Shown: positions 1-6,416, counted from the first letter of the stretch. The stretch is DNA of 7,737 nucleotides from RGIG3009 sp045648765 (GCA_045648765.1 JAZROQ010000014.1:1-7737); one strand, 5' to 3'. Translations and numbers: made by a program. Notes: generated by a model not told the origin, from the sequence alone.

Positions 1-2
1 TT

Positions 3-119
3 CTCAAGGGAAATCCTCTTGGTGATGAGGGGTTGGATAATGGTATTTTTAGAAGTTTTAAAAAATATGATGAAAATTGTGTAAATTGTATAACTTACAA
101 TAAATTTAAACAAATGTAA
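3..119 (+). CDS. Possible 3' end of an unidentified gene (partial)
   Basis: The frame beginning at base 3 stays open from the window edge for 38 codons and ends at TAA 117-119. The other two plus frames close at 22-24 and 82-84. The translated tail is polar and slightly basic, includes a GNPLGDEGLDNG stretch and a CVNC pair, and ends in NKFKQM. I do not recognise the family. It would converge on the MATE gene, with the hairpin at 179-213 downstream of both stops. An open stretch this short can arise by chance in AT-rich DNA, so the call rests mainly on position and on the protein-like composition. Confidence 0.3.
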   Translation, partial: LKGNPLGDEGLDNGIFRSFKKYDENCVNCITYNKFKQM

Positions 120-178
120 GAAAATTCTCTGTTTTCAGGCATATTTTATTCGTGCTATTAAGTTCAAACTACCCAAAT

Positions 179-213
179 AAAAAATCCGTTCCCGCAAGAG
201 AACTGATTTTTTT
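179..213 (-). terminator. Intrinsic terminator after the MATE gene, possibly bidirectional
   Basis: AAAAAATC (179-186) pairs with GATTTTTT (205-212), and GTTCCC (188-193) pairs with GAGAAC (198-203) around a GCAA loop. One unpaired position (187/204) lies in the middle. Read on the minus strand, the inner stem becomes GUUCUC/GGGAAC with a tolerated U-G pair, and a T-rich tract (TTTTTTATTT) follows, which fits termination 20 bp past the MATE stop. On the plus strand the same position is a C-A mismatch, but a T run follows there too, so it could also end transcripts entering from the left. Confidence 0.75.
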
Positions 214-232
214 AATTCAATTTGCAATATGA

Positions 233-1609
233 TTATATTCTTTTGTTTTTCCACTTGCCAAAACGATAGAAAATAACTGTCAGCACGGCGCCAAGAATCC
301 ACGAACACAGCAACGATATTTGGATACATTCACTGCGACCAAAAGGCAGTTCGGCGGTTCGTGTTAGAAAAGAAATACCATAAGCCAGCGGGATACGAAT
401 AGCTACCGTCGTAATCAAAGATATCCACATGGGTGTCATGGTATCCCCTGCGCCGCGCATGATACCGGAAAGGCTTTGTGTAACAGCAACGGCGATGTAT
501 CCTACTGCAAGAATTTTCATGAGATAGTAACTCATGTTCACCAAATCCACCGTATCCGTAAAAACACTCATCAGCGGTTTTCCAAACAACAAAATGGCGG
601 CAGTAATCACCGTGGAACAACCAACAGCCAACAGCGTTCCTTGAAGCGCTCCTTTGGATACGCGGTCATATTTACATGCCCCTACGTTTTGACCGGCAAA
701 AGTAGTAAGCGCCGTACCAAACGAAAAGTTAGGCATCATCGCAAAACCATCCACGCGCATGATCACAACGTTTCCGGCAATAAATTGTTCGCCAAAACAA
801 TTGGTAAGCGACTGCACAACGATCATAGCAGAAGAAAAAATGGCCTGAGTGGCACCGGAAGGCAGCCCCAGCTTGATAAGCGTTTTAACGTATTGAGAAG
901 TCGGTTTCATATACCGCCAACCAAAGTCGAACAGTTCGCGCATACGCGCCAATTTAATAAGACAAAGGACCGAAGAAATCATCTGCGCAATGACAGTTGC
1001 AAGCGCCACACCGGCAACATCCAAATGCAGTACAATAACAAAATACAGATCCAACACAATGTTAATGCCCGTAGCCACCAACAAATACAGCAAAGCAGAT
1101 ACCGAATCGCCAAGACCGCGCAATATACCACTGAGTATATTGTAATATGCCATACCTGCCATTCCTACCAACGAAATCATTAGGTAATTATAACAGCCGT
1201 CCAAGATGGCTGCCGGAGTGTTAAGTACGACCAGTACGGGACGAATCAATGGCGCCGCAACAACAATCAAGCCAACACAAGCAATAGCCGTAACCGTAAT
1301 ACAGTTACCAACCGTGTAGGACAGTTCTTCGCGTTTTTGACCGCCAAAATACTGTGCCACCATCACACTGGCACCGGCGGAAATGCCGATAAACAAAACA
1401 AGCAACATGTTTAAGATGGGTAAAGCACTTCCCACTGCCGCAATCGCATTATCACCGTTTGAGGCATATTGACCGACAACAATGGTATCTACCGTACTAT
1501 AAAACTGCTGTGCAATATTGCCGATGAGCATCGGCAATGTAAACATCACAATACTTTTCCAAACAGAACCAACCGTCATATCGGTCGGCGCAAAGAGTTT
1601 TTTTAACAT
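233..1609 (-). CDS. MATE-family multidrug/cation antiporter (NorM/DinF-like)
   Basis: This is a 458-aa integral membrane protein with about twelve hydrophobic segments, the usual size for the MATE family, which exports cationic drugs or metabolites in exchange for Na+ or H+. The two pseudo-symmetric MatE halves show the matching family signatures: LRGLGDSVSALLYLL in the first half and MRGAGDTMTPMWISL in the second. The N-terminal half also has the typical LPMLIGNIAQQFYSTVDTIV helix. I chose the ATG at 1609 rather than the in-frame ATG at 1639. The predicted promoter would start transcription at about 1641, leaving no leader for the earlier codon, while a GGGTG Shine-Dalgarno-like sequence (1617-1621) sits 7 nt before 1609. 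It has its own promoter and terminator, so it is probably not part of the sugar operon. The family is certain from sequence; the substrate cannot be read from it. Confidence 0.93.
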   Translation of the reverse strand: MLKKLFAPTDMTVGSVWKSIVMFTLPMLIGNIAQQFYSTVDTIVVGQYASNGDNAIAAVGSALPILNMLLVLFIGISAGASVMVAQYFGGQKREELSYTVGNCITVTAIACVGLIVVAAPLIRPVLVVLNTPAAILDGCYNYLMISLVGMAGMAYYNILSGILRGLGDSVSALLYLLVATGINIVLDLYFVIVLHLDVAGVALATVIAQMISSVLCLIKLARMRELFDFGWRYMKPTSQYVKTLIKLGLPSGATQAIFSSAMIVVQSLTNCFGEQFIAGNVVIMRVDGFAMMPNFSFGTALTTFAGQNVGACKYDRVSKGALQGTLLAVGCSTVITAAILLFGKPLMSVFTDTVDLVNMSYYLMKILAVGYIAVAVTQSLSGIMRGAGDTMTPMWISLITTVAIRIPLAYGISFLTRTAELPFGRSECIQISLLCSWILGAVLTVIFYRFGKWKNKRI

Positions 1610-1647
1610 AAAAAGGCACCCACGTGTTTTCAATTTCATTTTGAACG

Positions 1648-1676
1648 ATTATAGCATATATTCCTCACAAAGGCAA
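1648..1676 (-). promoter_or_regulatory. Sigma-A-type promoter of the MATE gene, extended -10
   Basis: On the minus strand TTGCCT (1676-1671) is followed by a 17-bp spacer and TATAAT (1653-1648), preceded by an extended -10 TG at the -15/-14 positions (TGCTATAAT). Predicted transcription start is near 1641, giving a leader of about 32 nt to the ATG at 1609. The -35 box abuts the T tract of the regulator's terminator, so the exporter appears insulated from regulator transcription. Confidence 0.7.
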
Positions 1677-1677
1677 T

Positions 1678-1706
1678 AAAAAAAGGCCGCATTGCGACCT
1701 TTTTTA
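1678..1706 (-). terminator. Intrinsic terminator of the LacI-family gene
   Basis: On the minus strand the RNA reads A-tract, GGUCGC, loop AAU, GCGGCC, then a run of seven U. The stem is continuous if one U-G pair is allowed; the plus-strand version has a C-A mismatch at that position, which indicates the minus orientation is the functional one. It begins about 10 bp past the TGA of the regulator at 1717-1719. Confidence 0.85.
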
Positions 1707-1716
1707 ACACGGAAAT

Positions 1717-2715
1717 TCATATTTTTTCTACCGAATCGCGTACCACCAAATTCATCGGTAATAAAATGCTTTCAGGCGTTTTTCCTTTTAATTTCTTATA
1801 CAACAAATCCATGGCGTAAACGCCCATTTCTTCTTTGTTGACACTGACGGTTGTGAGTTTTGGTTCAATATAACGCGAAAGGAAAATATCGTCGATACCG
1901 ACAACCGAAACATCATCGGGAACTGACAAACGTGCATTTTTGGCACCTTGAATGGCACCAATAGCCAGAATATCGGTTGCGCACAACAATGCCGAAGGAC
2001 GGTTTTGGTTGGTGAGCAATGTTTTAACCGTACGGCTAGCCGCTTCCTCGCCCGAAACCGATATGCTGAGTTGGTTTTTGCAAAGTGACAAACCATTATC
2101 CGTCATTGCTTTTTGGAAACCTTGATAAATTTGCGCAAAGAAAGAATCAACCTCTTTGTTGGCAATGAGAACGATATCCCGATGGCCTTGATCAATCAGA
2201 TAACTGGTTGCATCATAGGCTGCGCTGCTGTAATCGGGGTTGATAGATGTAACACCATCCATGACTTTAAGGGCGTCGACAACCACAAAAGGAATGTCAA
2301 TTTCCGTAACCTTTTGAAGAACCGAAGAACTAATATCTTGCAAAAAAATCATGCCGTCAACATCACCGGAATAAACAATATCCGGCAAATCCTCGGTATC
2401 GTTAGGATATTTGCTCATAATTAAATTGTACCCATACTGCGAACATTGGTTGAGTATTCCTCTGGCAATATCAAAATAGAACAAATCGTTAAACGGAGAG
2501 GAATAGCTATTAATGAGCAAACAAATATTGTAGCTCTTATTTTTTAGCAGTTTTTTGGAATTCAGATTTGGCTTAAAGTGATTTTCGTCGATAATCTCTT
2601 GCACTCTTTGGCGAACCACGTCACTGACACCCGGTTTGTTATTAAGGACAAAAGAAACCGTTGTTACGGAAACACCGGCCATCTGAGCAATTTCTTTTAC
2701 GGTAATTTTTTTCAC
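1717..2715 (-). CDS. LacI-family transcriptional regulator, likely local repressor of the sugar operon
   Basis: This 332-aa protein has the full LacI/GalR length. Residues 4-24 form the N-terminal helix-turn-helix (ITVKEIAQMAGVSVTTVSFVL), followed by the hinge region around KKLL (54-57), whose leucine in this family inserts at the central CpG of the operator. Residues from about 62 to the end form the periplasmic-binding-protein-like sensor domain, with the family-typical DVSVVGIDDIFLSRYIEPKLT segment near the C terminus. The start codon is GTG at 2715, supported by AGGGGTG (2729-2723) 7 nt upstream; the ATG at 2717 is immediately followed by a stop in its frame. It is divergent from the isomerase operon, whose promoter contains a CG-centred palindrome, so repression relieved by a sugar or sugar phosphate is the likely role. 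The recognition helix carries Phe22 where LacI has Arg and PurR has His, so operator specificity is probably its own. The effector is unknown. Confidence 0.93.
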   Translation of the reverse strand: MKKITVKEIAQMAGVSVTTVSFVLNNKPGVSDVVRQRVQEIIDENHFKPNLNSKKLLKNKSYNICLLINSYSSPFNDLFYFDIARGILNQCSQYGYNLIMSKYPNDTEDLPDIVYSGDVDGMIFLQDISSSVLQKVTEIDIPFVVVDALKVMDGVTSINPDYSSAAYDATSYLIDQGHRDIVLIANKEVDSFFAQIYQGFQKAMTDNGLSLCKNQLSISVSGEEAASRTVKTLLTNQNRPSALLCATDILAIGAIQGAKNARLSVPDDVSVVGIDDIFLSRYIEPKLTTVSVNKEEMGVYAMDLLYKKLKGKTPESILLPMNLVVRDSVEKI

Positions 2716-2738
2716 ATCTAAACACCCCTAATAAGACA

Positions 2739-2744
2739 ATTATA
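2739..2744 (-). promoter_or_regulatory. Candidate -10 element for the regulator gene
   Basis: A minus-strand TATAAT lies 23 bp before the GTG start. No good -35 box is found at 16-18 bp upstream (ATGTTC or similar), and other AT-rich hexamers nearby could serve instead, so this assignment is weak. If it is right, the upstream CG-centred half-palindrome at 2774-2787 would lie just upstream of the -35 position, suggesting autoregulation. Confidence 0.25.
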
Positions 2745-2773
2745 AATATATATGTATTAAAGAACATTGTATT

Positions 2774-2787
2774 TCGAATCGTTTTAT
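2774..2787. promoter_or_regulatory. Candidate auxiliary LacI-family operator
   Basis: Ten bases, AATCGTTTTA (2777-2786), are identical to the reverse complement of the operator inside the operon promoter. The outer half on the left departs from the palindrome. The two CG centres are 81 bp apart, a distance at which DNA looping by a tetrameric or paired repressor is conceivable, although it is not a whole number of helical turns. Confidence 0.4.
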
Positions 2788-2801
2788 ATTGTATTTTAGT
2801 C

Positions 2802-2831
2802 TATTTTTCTGTAAAAAAAGATAGAAAAATA
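2802..2831. repeat. AT-rich inverted repeat upstream of the operon promoter
   Basis: TATTTTTCT (2802-2810) and AGAAAAATA (2823-2831) are perfect 9-bp inverted copies with a 12-bp spacer, ending 14 bp before the -35 box. It could be a binding site, a curved or UP-like A/T element, or simply chance in AT-rich DNA. Confidence 0.3.
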
Positions 2832-2845
2832 TTGATTTAAGCGTC

Positions 2846-2874
2846 TTGACATTTCTAAAACGATTTAGTATAAT
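2846..2874 (+). promoter_or_regulatory. Consensus sigma-A promoter of the isomerase operon
   Basis: TTGACA (2846-2851), a 17-bp spacer and TATAAT (2869-2874) match the consensus at all twelve positions with ideal spacing. Predicted transcription start is about 2881, giving a leader of about 66 nt. Such a strong core promoter implies high expression unless actively repressed, which agrees with the operator lying in its spacer. Confidence 0.9.
2855..2868. promoter_or_regulatory. LacI-family operator within the promoter spacer
   Basis: CTAAAACGATTTAG is a 14-bp palindrome except for one symmetric pair next to the centre, and its centre is CG, the hallmark of LacI/GalR operators. It occupies the space between the -35 and -10 boxes, so a bound repressor would exclude RNA polymerase. 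The divergent LacI-family gene is the obvious ligand. Confidence 0.75.
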
Positions 2875-2881
2875 TAGGATA

Positions 2882-2913
2882 TGTGATTTATAGCTTTTAA
2901 AAAACCAATCACA
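2882..2913 (+). repeat. Stem-loop at the 5' end of the operon transcript
   Basis: TGTGATT (2882-2888) pairs with AATCACA (2907-2913) over an 18-nt loop, starting within a base or so of the predicted transcription start. It may protect the mRNA 5' end. It does not cover the AGGAGG ribosome binding site at 2934-2939. I see no known riboswitch motif in this leader. Confidence 0.35.
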
Positions 2914-2946
2914 AAGCAAATTACAAATTTTTTAGGAGGATGACTT

Positions 2947-4758
2947 ATGCCGGTATATGAGTCTATCAAAAACGCAGATAACAGAATCGTTATTTCTGCA
3001 AAAAACAAAGATTCTGTCGTTTTCGGTTGGGAAAAAGTTATCGAAAAACTTGCCTCCCTTGCCACGGCAGGAAAAAGCATTGCTATTGATGGATGGTATG
3101 GTATTGATTTTGAAAAAATCGCTAATGCTCTTAGCGCCAAACTTCAAGCAAAAGGCTTGAAAGTCAATGCTTTTAACGCTGTTGAACTGTATAAAACCCG
3201 CGAGGAAATTATCGCCTACAATCAGCCGTATGTAACGGATGATCCCGGTTTTGGTAAAGTGAACAAATTCGGTGTGATCGAAGATATTATGAACGCCGAC
3301 GCCATTACCGCCGCCAAAGCAAAATTGGCTGATAAGGATGTTATTACCATCATCTACGGCATGGGTGCTTCTATCAAAGCTTTTGAAGATGTTTTAGATA
3401 TCAAATGCTATGTGGACAACACTCACCAAAAAGTACAATGGGATATGTGGAATGGTGAACTCCCCACTTTCGGTTGCACCGAGCCCACCAAAGGCTACAA
3501 CTGGAAAGAATATAACTATTCCGACTACTACATGTTAAAGCGCCAAAAAGATTACATGTATGACGCCATGGATTTTTACGTTGAAAACTATTTCGAAGGT
3601 GACCTTGTTTTAGTCCCCGTAGAAGCCTACAACGAAATCATGTCCACGTTGGTAAAATATCCGATCCACGAAGTGAAAATTTTCAGTCCCGGTCCTTGGG
3701 GTGCGTACAGATATCACGATATGGACTACCAAGTAGAAGGTCTTGCTAACAACGCTTGGAACAAGATTGCCGGTCCCGAACTTCGTATTTTGATTGACTT
3801 TGGCGGTGAAAGAAGCATTTCGATGCCGATGCTCAACGCTATGCAATACGGTGAAGAATTGGTTGGTTCTCTCATCAACAAACAATATCCCGGTTTGTTC
3901 CCGTTGGATATTTGGTTGGATGACGGTTGGCATCCCACTCCCCAACCGGCTGAAAGAATTTCCATGCCGATGCACATTCACCCGAGCAGCAAATACGTTG
4001 CTGATCACTTTGACGAGCCTCTGGGCCGCTATGAAACCTACTACATCGCCGAAGCATACGAAGGTGCTAACACCTGGATGGGCTTCCACGACGATGCCGA
4101 TATCGAAGAATGGGAACGCCTCTGCGAGGAATCCAACAACATTACTCCGATTGAAAATTGGAAAGACTTTATTGCCAACTGGAGCAGTAAAGAAGGCGAC
4201 CTTTACTTAATCCCCCCCGGAACCATGCATGGTCACGGTGGTAACCAAATGGTTTTGGAAATGGATACCAACCCGAGTATCAACGGTACCGAATATTCGT
4301 TCTTTGAATATGACTTTGCCAGACCGTCTTGGGATGACGATGCCAAAACCATGACCGGCAAACCGCTTAAAATGCACCTTGAACATGGACGTAACATGGA
4401 AAAAACCAGACGTGCTTCTTGGGTTAAAGACAATCTTTTGTCCACCCCCACCGTTGTGAAATGGACCAAAGAATATTTCATTGACCGTTATAAGAGCCAC
4501 TCGGTAATGCCGTACCACGTGGAACGCATTCATTTTGAAAAACGCGGTGAATATTCGACCGAAGGTAAATTTATGCACATGTTCACCTTGACGGTTGGTT
4601 CGAAAGTTACTGTTCGTTCCAAAGCCAACCCCGAATTGTTTGCTGTGTGTGACAAGTTCCAAACATTGGTTATTCCGGCAACTTTTGGTGATTATGAAAT
4701 CATCAACGAAGAAGGCGGACGCGTGACTTGCGTTATCCAAAGATGGAAAAAAGGCTAA
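2947..4758 (+). CDS. Kinase-like N-terminal region fused to a class I mannose-6-phosphate-isomerase-like cupin
   Basis: This 603-aa protein has two parts. Residues about 1-240 resemble a nucleotide-kinase-like fold that has lost its P-loop: GKSIAIDGWYGIDFEKIANAL (42-62) sits where a GxxxxGKS/T loop would be. Residues about 245-603 align with type I phosphomannose isomerase: the GPWG start (249-252), MPMHIHPSSKYVADHF (340-355), the ETYYIAEAYEGAN segment (363-375), GDLYLIPPGTMHGHG (417-431) and FFEYDFAR (452-459). The metal site would be His343, His345, Glu363 and His428; the canonical enzyme has Gln (QVHP) where His343 lies. Type I isomerases are usually 310-440 aa, so the N-terminal half is extra, although I recall similar long homologues in Bacillota and Bacteroidota. 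AGGAGG (2934-2939) lies 7 nt before the ATG. As first gene behind the repressible promoter it is probably a soluble sugar or sugar-phosphate isomerase/epimerase; the substrate is unknown and need not be mannose-6-phosphate. Confidence 0.82.
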   Translation: MPVYESIKNADNRIVISAKNKDSVVFGWEKVIEKLASLATAGKSIAIDGWYGIDFEKIANALSAKLQAKGLKVNAFNAVELYKTREEIIAYNQPYVTDDPGFGKVNKFGVIEDIMNADAITAAKAKLADKDVITIIYGMGASIKAFEDVLDIKCYVDNTHQKVQWDMWNGELPTFGCTEPTKGYNWKEYNYSDYYMLKRQKDYMYDAMDFYVENYFEGDLVLVPVEAYNEIMSTLVKYPIHEVKIFSPGPWGAYRYHDMDYQVEGLANNAWNKIAGPELRILIDFGGERSISMPMLNAMQYGEELVGSLINKQYPGLFPLDIWLDDGWHPTPQPAERISMPMHIHPSSKYVADHFDEPLGRYETYYIAEAYEGANTWMGFHDDADIEEWERLCEESNNITPIENWKDFIANWSSKEGDLYLIPPGTMHGHGGNQMVLEMDTNPSINGTEYSFFEYDFARPSWDDDAKTMTGKPLKMHLEHGRNMEKTRRASWVKDNLLSTPTVVKWTKEYFIDRYKSHSVMPYHVERIHFEKRGEYSTEGKFMHMFTLTVGSKVTVRSKANPELFAVCDKFQTLVIPATFGDYEIINEEGGRVTCVIQRWKKG

Positions 4759-4783
4759 TCCTCTAAAACTGAATTTGTAACTC

Positions 4784-4833
4784 ATACGAGCCATAGCGGA
4801 ATATAGACATTTATCTTCTGCTATGGCTCGTAT
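4784..4833 (+). repeat. Long intercistronic stem-loop between the first two operon genes
   Basis: Bases 4784-4800 pair with 4817-4833: fourteen perfect Watson-Crick pairs (ATACGAGCCATAGC with GCTATGGCTCGTAT), then G-U, G-C and A-U, around a 16-nt loop. No U tract follows, so it is not a standard terminator. It starts 25 nt after the upstream stop and ends 8 nt before the GGAGG of the next gene. The likely role is to block 3' exonucleases or mark a processing site, keeping the first cistron's mRNA more abundant than the rest. Confidence 0.8.
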
Positions 4834-4852
4834 TGCTAAACGGAGGTTTTTT

Positions 4853-5569
4853 ATGAACATTTTAGCTATTGGCGCTCACCCCGACGATGTTGAAAATTCT
4901 TGCGGGGGTACTCTTGCAAAATATGCAAAATTAGGACACAAAGTGTTTACCGCAACCGCCACCAACGGTAATATTGGTTCTGCCACCCTACCCATGGAAG
5001 AAATTGCCGCCATCCGCAAAGAAGAAGCTCGTCGTGCAGCAGCACATATTGGTGCAGAATACGTTTGCTTGGATTATGACGATGAAATGTTCTTTGAAGA
5101 CAAAGCCGCACGAATTGCCTTTATTGATTTGGTTCGTTATTGCAAAGCCGATGTCATTTTAACGCACAGTCCACACGACTATAATCCCGATCATATGCTC
5201 ACCAGCAAAATCATAAACGATATTCCGGTAATGATTCCGATTGCCAAAATCCAAACCAAAAACAAGCCGTATGATAAAATTCCGATCATCGCCTATTTTG
5301 AACCGCTCAACGGTTTAGGATTTGTTCCTACGGAATTTGTGGACATTTCCGATTATATCGACATCAAAAAAACTATGTGCTATGAACATCAAAGTCAAAT
5401 TAGCTGGATGCAAGATAACTACAAAGACACGCTTGCCGGCAAAGATTTTTTTGAAAACACCGAAGTAATGGCGCGGTTCAGAGGCATTCAATGCGGTGTG
5501 CAATACGCTGAAGGGTTCTGTATGGCAAACGACGCGTTCCGCGTTGTTCCCTACCGTGTATTACCGTAA
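4853..5569 (+). CDS. PIG-L/LmbE-family zinc-dependent N-deacetylase
   Basis: This 238-aa protein has the Rossmann-like PIG-L fold signature right at the N terminus: ILAIGAHPDDVENSCGGTLA (3-22). His9 and Asp12 would be zinc ligands and Asp11 the catalytic base. The second motif SPHDYNPDHM (106-115) supplies the third ligand, His114. Length is normal for the family, which removes N-acetyl groups from GlcNAc-type sugars in bacillithiol, mycothiol, GPI and chitooligosaccharide pathways. I chose ATG 4853 because GGAGG (4842-4846) lies 6 nt before it. An in-frame ATG at 4823 would add ten basic residues, but it lies inside the stem-loop arm and lacks its own ribosome binding site. There is no signal peptide, so it is cytoplasmic. 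Placement between sugar-isomerase-like genes argues for a catabolic role on an N-acetylated sugar rather than thiol biosynthesis; that is inference. Confidence 0.88.
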   Translation: MNILAIGAHPDDVENSCGGTLAKYAKLGHKVFTATATNGNIGSATLPMEEIAAIRKEEARRAAAHIGAEYVCLDYDDEMFFEDKAARIAFIDLVRYCKADVILTHSPHDYNPDHMLTSKIINDIPVMIPIAKIQTKNKPYDKIPIIAYFEPLNGLGFVPTEFVDISDYIDIKKTMCYEHQSQISWMQDNYKDTLAGKDFFENTEVMARFRGIQCGVQYAEGFCMANDAFRVVPYRVLP

Positions 5570-5572
5570 GAT

Positions 5573-6406
5573 ATGAAAACATATACTAAAGAACACTCAA
5601 TTTTTGGGGAAACTTTATTTGCGCAGAGAGGCAAACTAACGGTTGGGATTCCATTGAAATTCGGAATCCGCATTGCCTATCTCTCCTACGACGGAAGCGA
5701 AAACTTGTTTTTTGAACAACCAACCAACATGACCGACCTGACAACTGAACAGGGCTGGAGAGTGCGTGGTGGTCATCGGTTGTGGGTGGCTCCCGAGGGT
5801 GAGGAATCGTATTATCCCGACAATCAGGATATCACCTACGAATTGCTGGAAAACAGCATCGTTTTGCATCAATCGATTGACCCTTGGTTAAACGTGAAAA
5901 AAAGTATAAAACTAACTTTTTTATCCGACAATGAATTGCAAATTACTCATACCATAAAAAACGTAGGAACGCAGACAAAACGTTGCTCGGTATGGTCGAT
6001 CACATCGCTTGCTGCAAACGGCACCGAATATATTCCGCTGCCGCAAAAAGAGTTTTCCTATTCCCCGATCCACAAAATAACATCGTGGTTTTACACTGAT
6101 CTTGGCGATTCCCGCGCCGAATATCACGCTGACCATATCGTGTTACATCATTCAGCAGCGCCCAATAAATATAAAATCGGTGTTTCGCATCCTGCAGGAC
6201 CGATTACCTACACCAACAAAGGTGTTGTTTTTGAAAAATCGTTCCCCATATTTGCAAATGAACTTTACCCGGATGGTGATGTTTCGTTTGAAACGTTTAT
6301 GTGCGATCATATGGTAGAAATTGAAAGTTTATCCCCCATTTACGATATTCCATGTGGGGAGTTTGCAACCCACACAGAATATTGGAAAGTTAACAAAGAA
6401 AAATAA
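5573..6406 (+). CDS. Aldose-1-epimerase-like protein (DUF4380-like, galactose-mutarotase fold)
   Basis: This 277-aa protein appears to be one beta-sandwich domain of the galactose-mutarotase type. Recognisable blocks are GWRVRGGHRLWVAPEGEESY (61-80), LYPDGDVSFETFMCDHMVEI (231-250) and the closing LSPIYDIPCGEFATHTEYW (253-271), a pattern I associate with DUF4380 and related epimerase-like proteins found in sugar clusters. His68/Arg69 and Glu240 are plausible sugar-binding or catalytic residues by analogy only. It begins 3 nt after the stop of the deacetylase gene and has no convincing Shine-Dalgarno sequence (only GTAAG), so translation is probably coupled to the gene before it. There is no signal peptide. 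The probable role is anomer conversion or binding of the operon's sugar. Fold confidence is moderate to good; exact activity is not established for this family. Confidence 0.72.
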   Translation: MKTYTKEHSIFGETLFAQRGKLTVGIPLKFGIRIAYLSYDGSENLFFEQPTNMTDLTTEQGWRVRGGHRLWVAPEGEESYYPDNQDITYELLENSIVLHQSIDPWLNVKKSIKLTFLSDNELQITHTIKNVGTQTKRCSVWSITSLAANGTEYIPLPQKEFSYSPIHKITSWFYTDLGDSRAEYHADHIVLHHSAAPNKYKIGVSHPAGPITYTNKGVVFEKSFPIFANELYPDGDVSFETFMCDHMVEIESLSPIYDIPCGEFATHTEYWKVNKEK

Positions 6407-6416
6407 AGAAGTTTTT

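Noticed and set aside
135..329. Short minus-strand frame overlapping the end of the MATE gene
   Set aside because: It overlaps real coding sequence and the terminator hairpin and has no ribosome binding site or protein-like features.
476..1183. Plus-strand open frame of 235 codons opposite the MATE gene
   Set aside because: Its translation is a low-quality mix rich in His, Arg, Asn and Gln, as expected for the antisense of a hydrophobic membrane protein, and no recognisable domain appears.
2855..2868. CcpA catabolite-responsive element
   Set aside because: The AA-n-CG-n-T core is compatible, but both outer pairs (CT and AG in place of TG and CA) break the cre consensus, so a site for the divergent LacI-family regulator is more likely.
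2882..2913. CRP-type site (TGTGA ... TCACA)
   Set aside because: The half-sites are 22 bp apart rather than the required 6, and the element lies in the transcribed leader; an RNA stem-loop fits better.
2881..2946. Riboswitch in the operon leader
   Set aside because: The leader is only about 66 nt with one simple hairpin, no conserved aptamer motif and no alternative terminator.
4784..4833. Stem-loop as a rho-independent terminator
   Set aside because: No U-rich tract follows either arm; the bases after the stem read TGCTAAACGG.
4207..4860. Minus-strand open frame of 217 codons opposite the end of the cupin gene
   Set aside because: It lies wholly antisense to well-supported coding sequence and the intercistronic hairpin, has no ribosome binding site or family resemblance, and is explained by the codon bias of the plus-strand gene.
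6321..6416. 32-codon N-terminal extension of the FucI-like protein
   Set aside because: It would overlap the epimerase-like gene by 86 bases, lacks a Shine-Dalgarno sequence, and the family-like sequence starts at the ATG at 6417.
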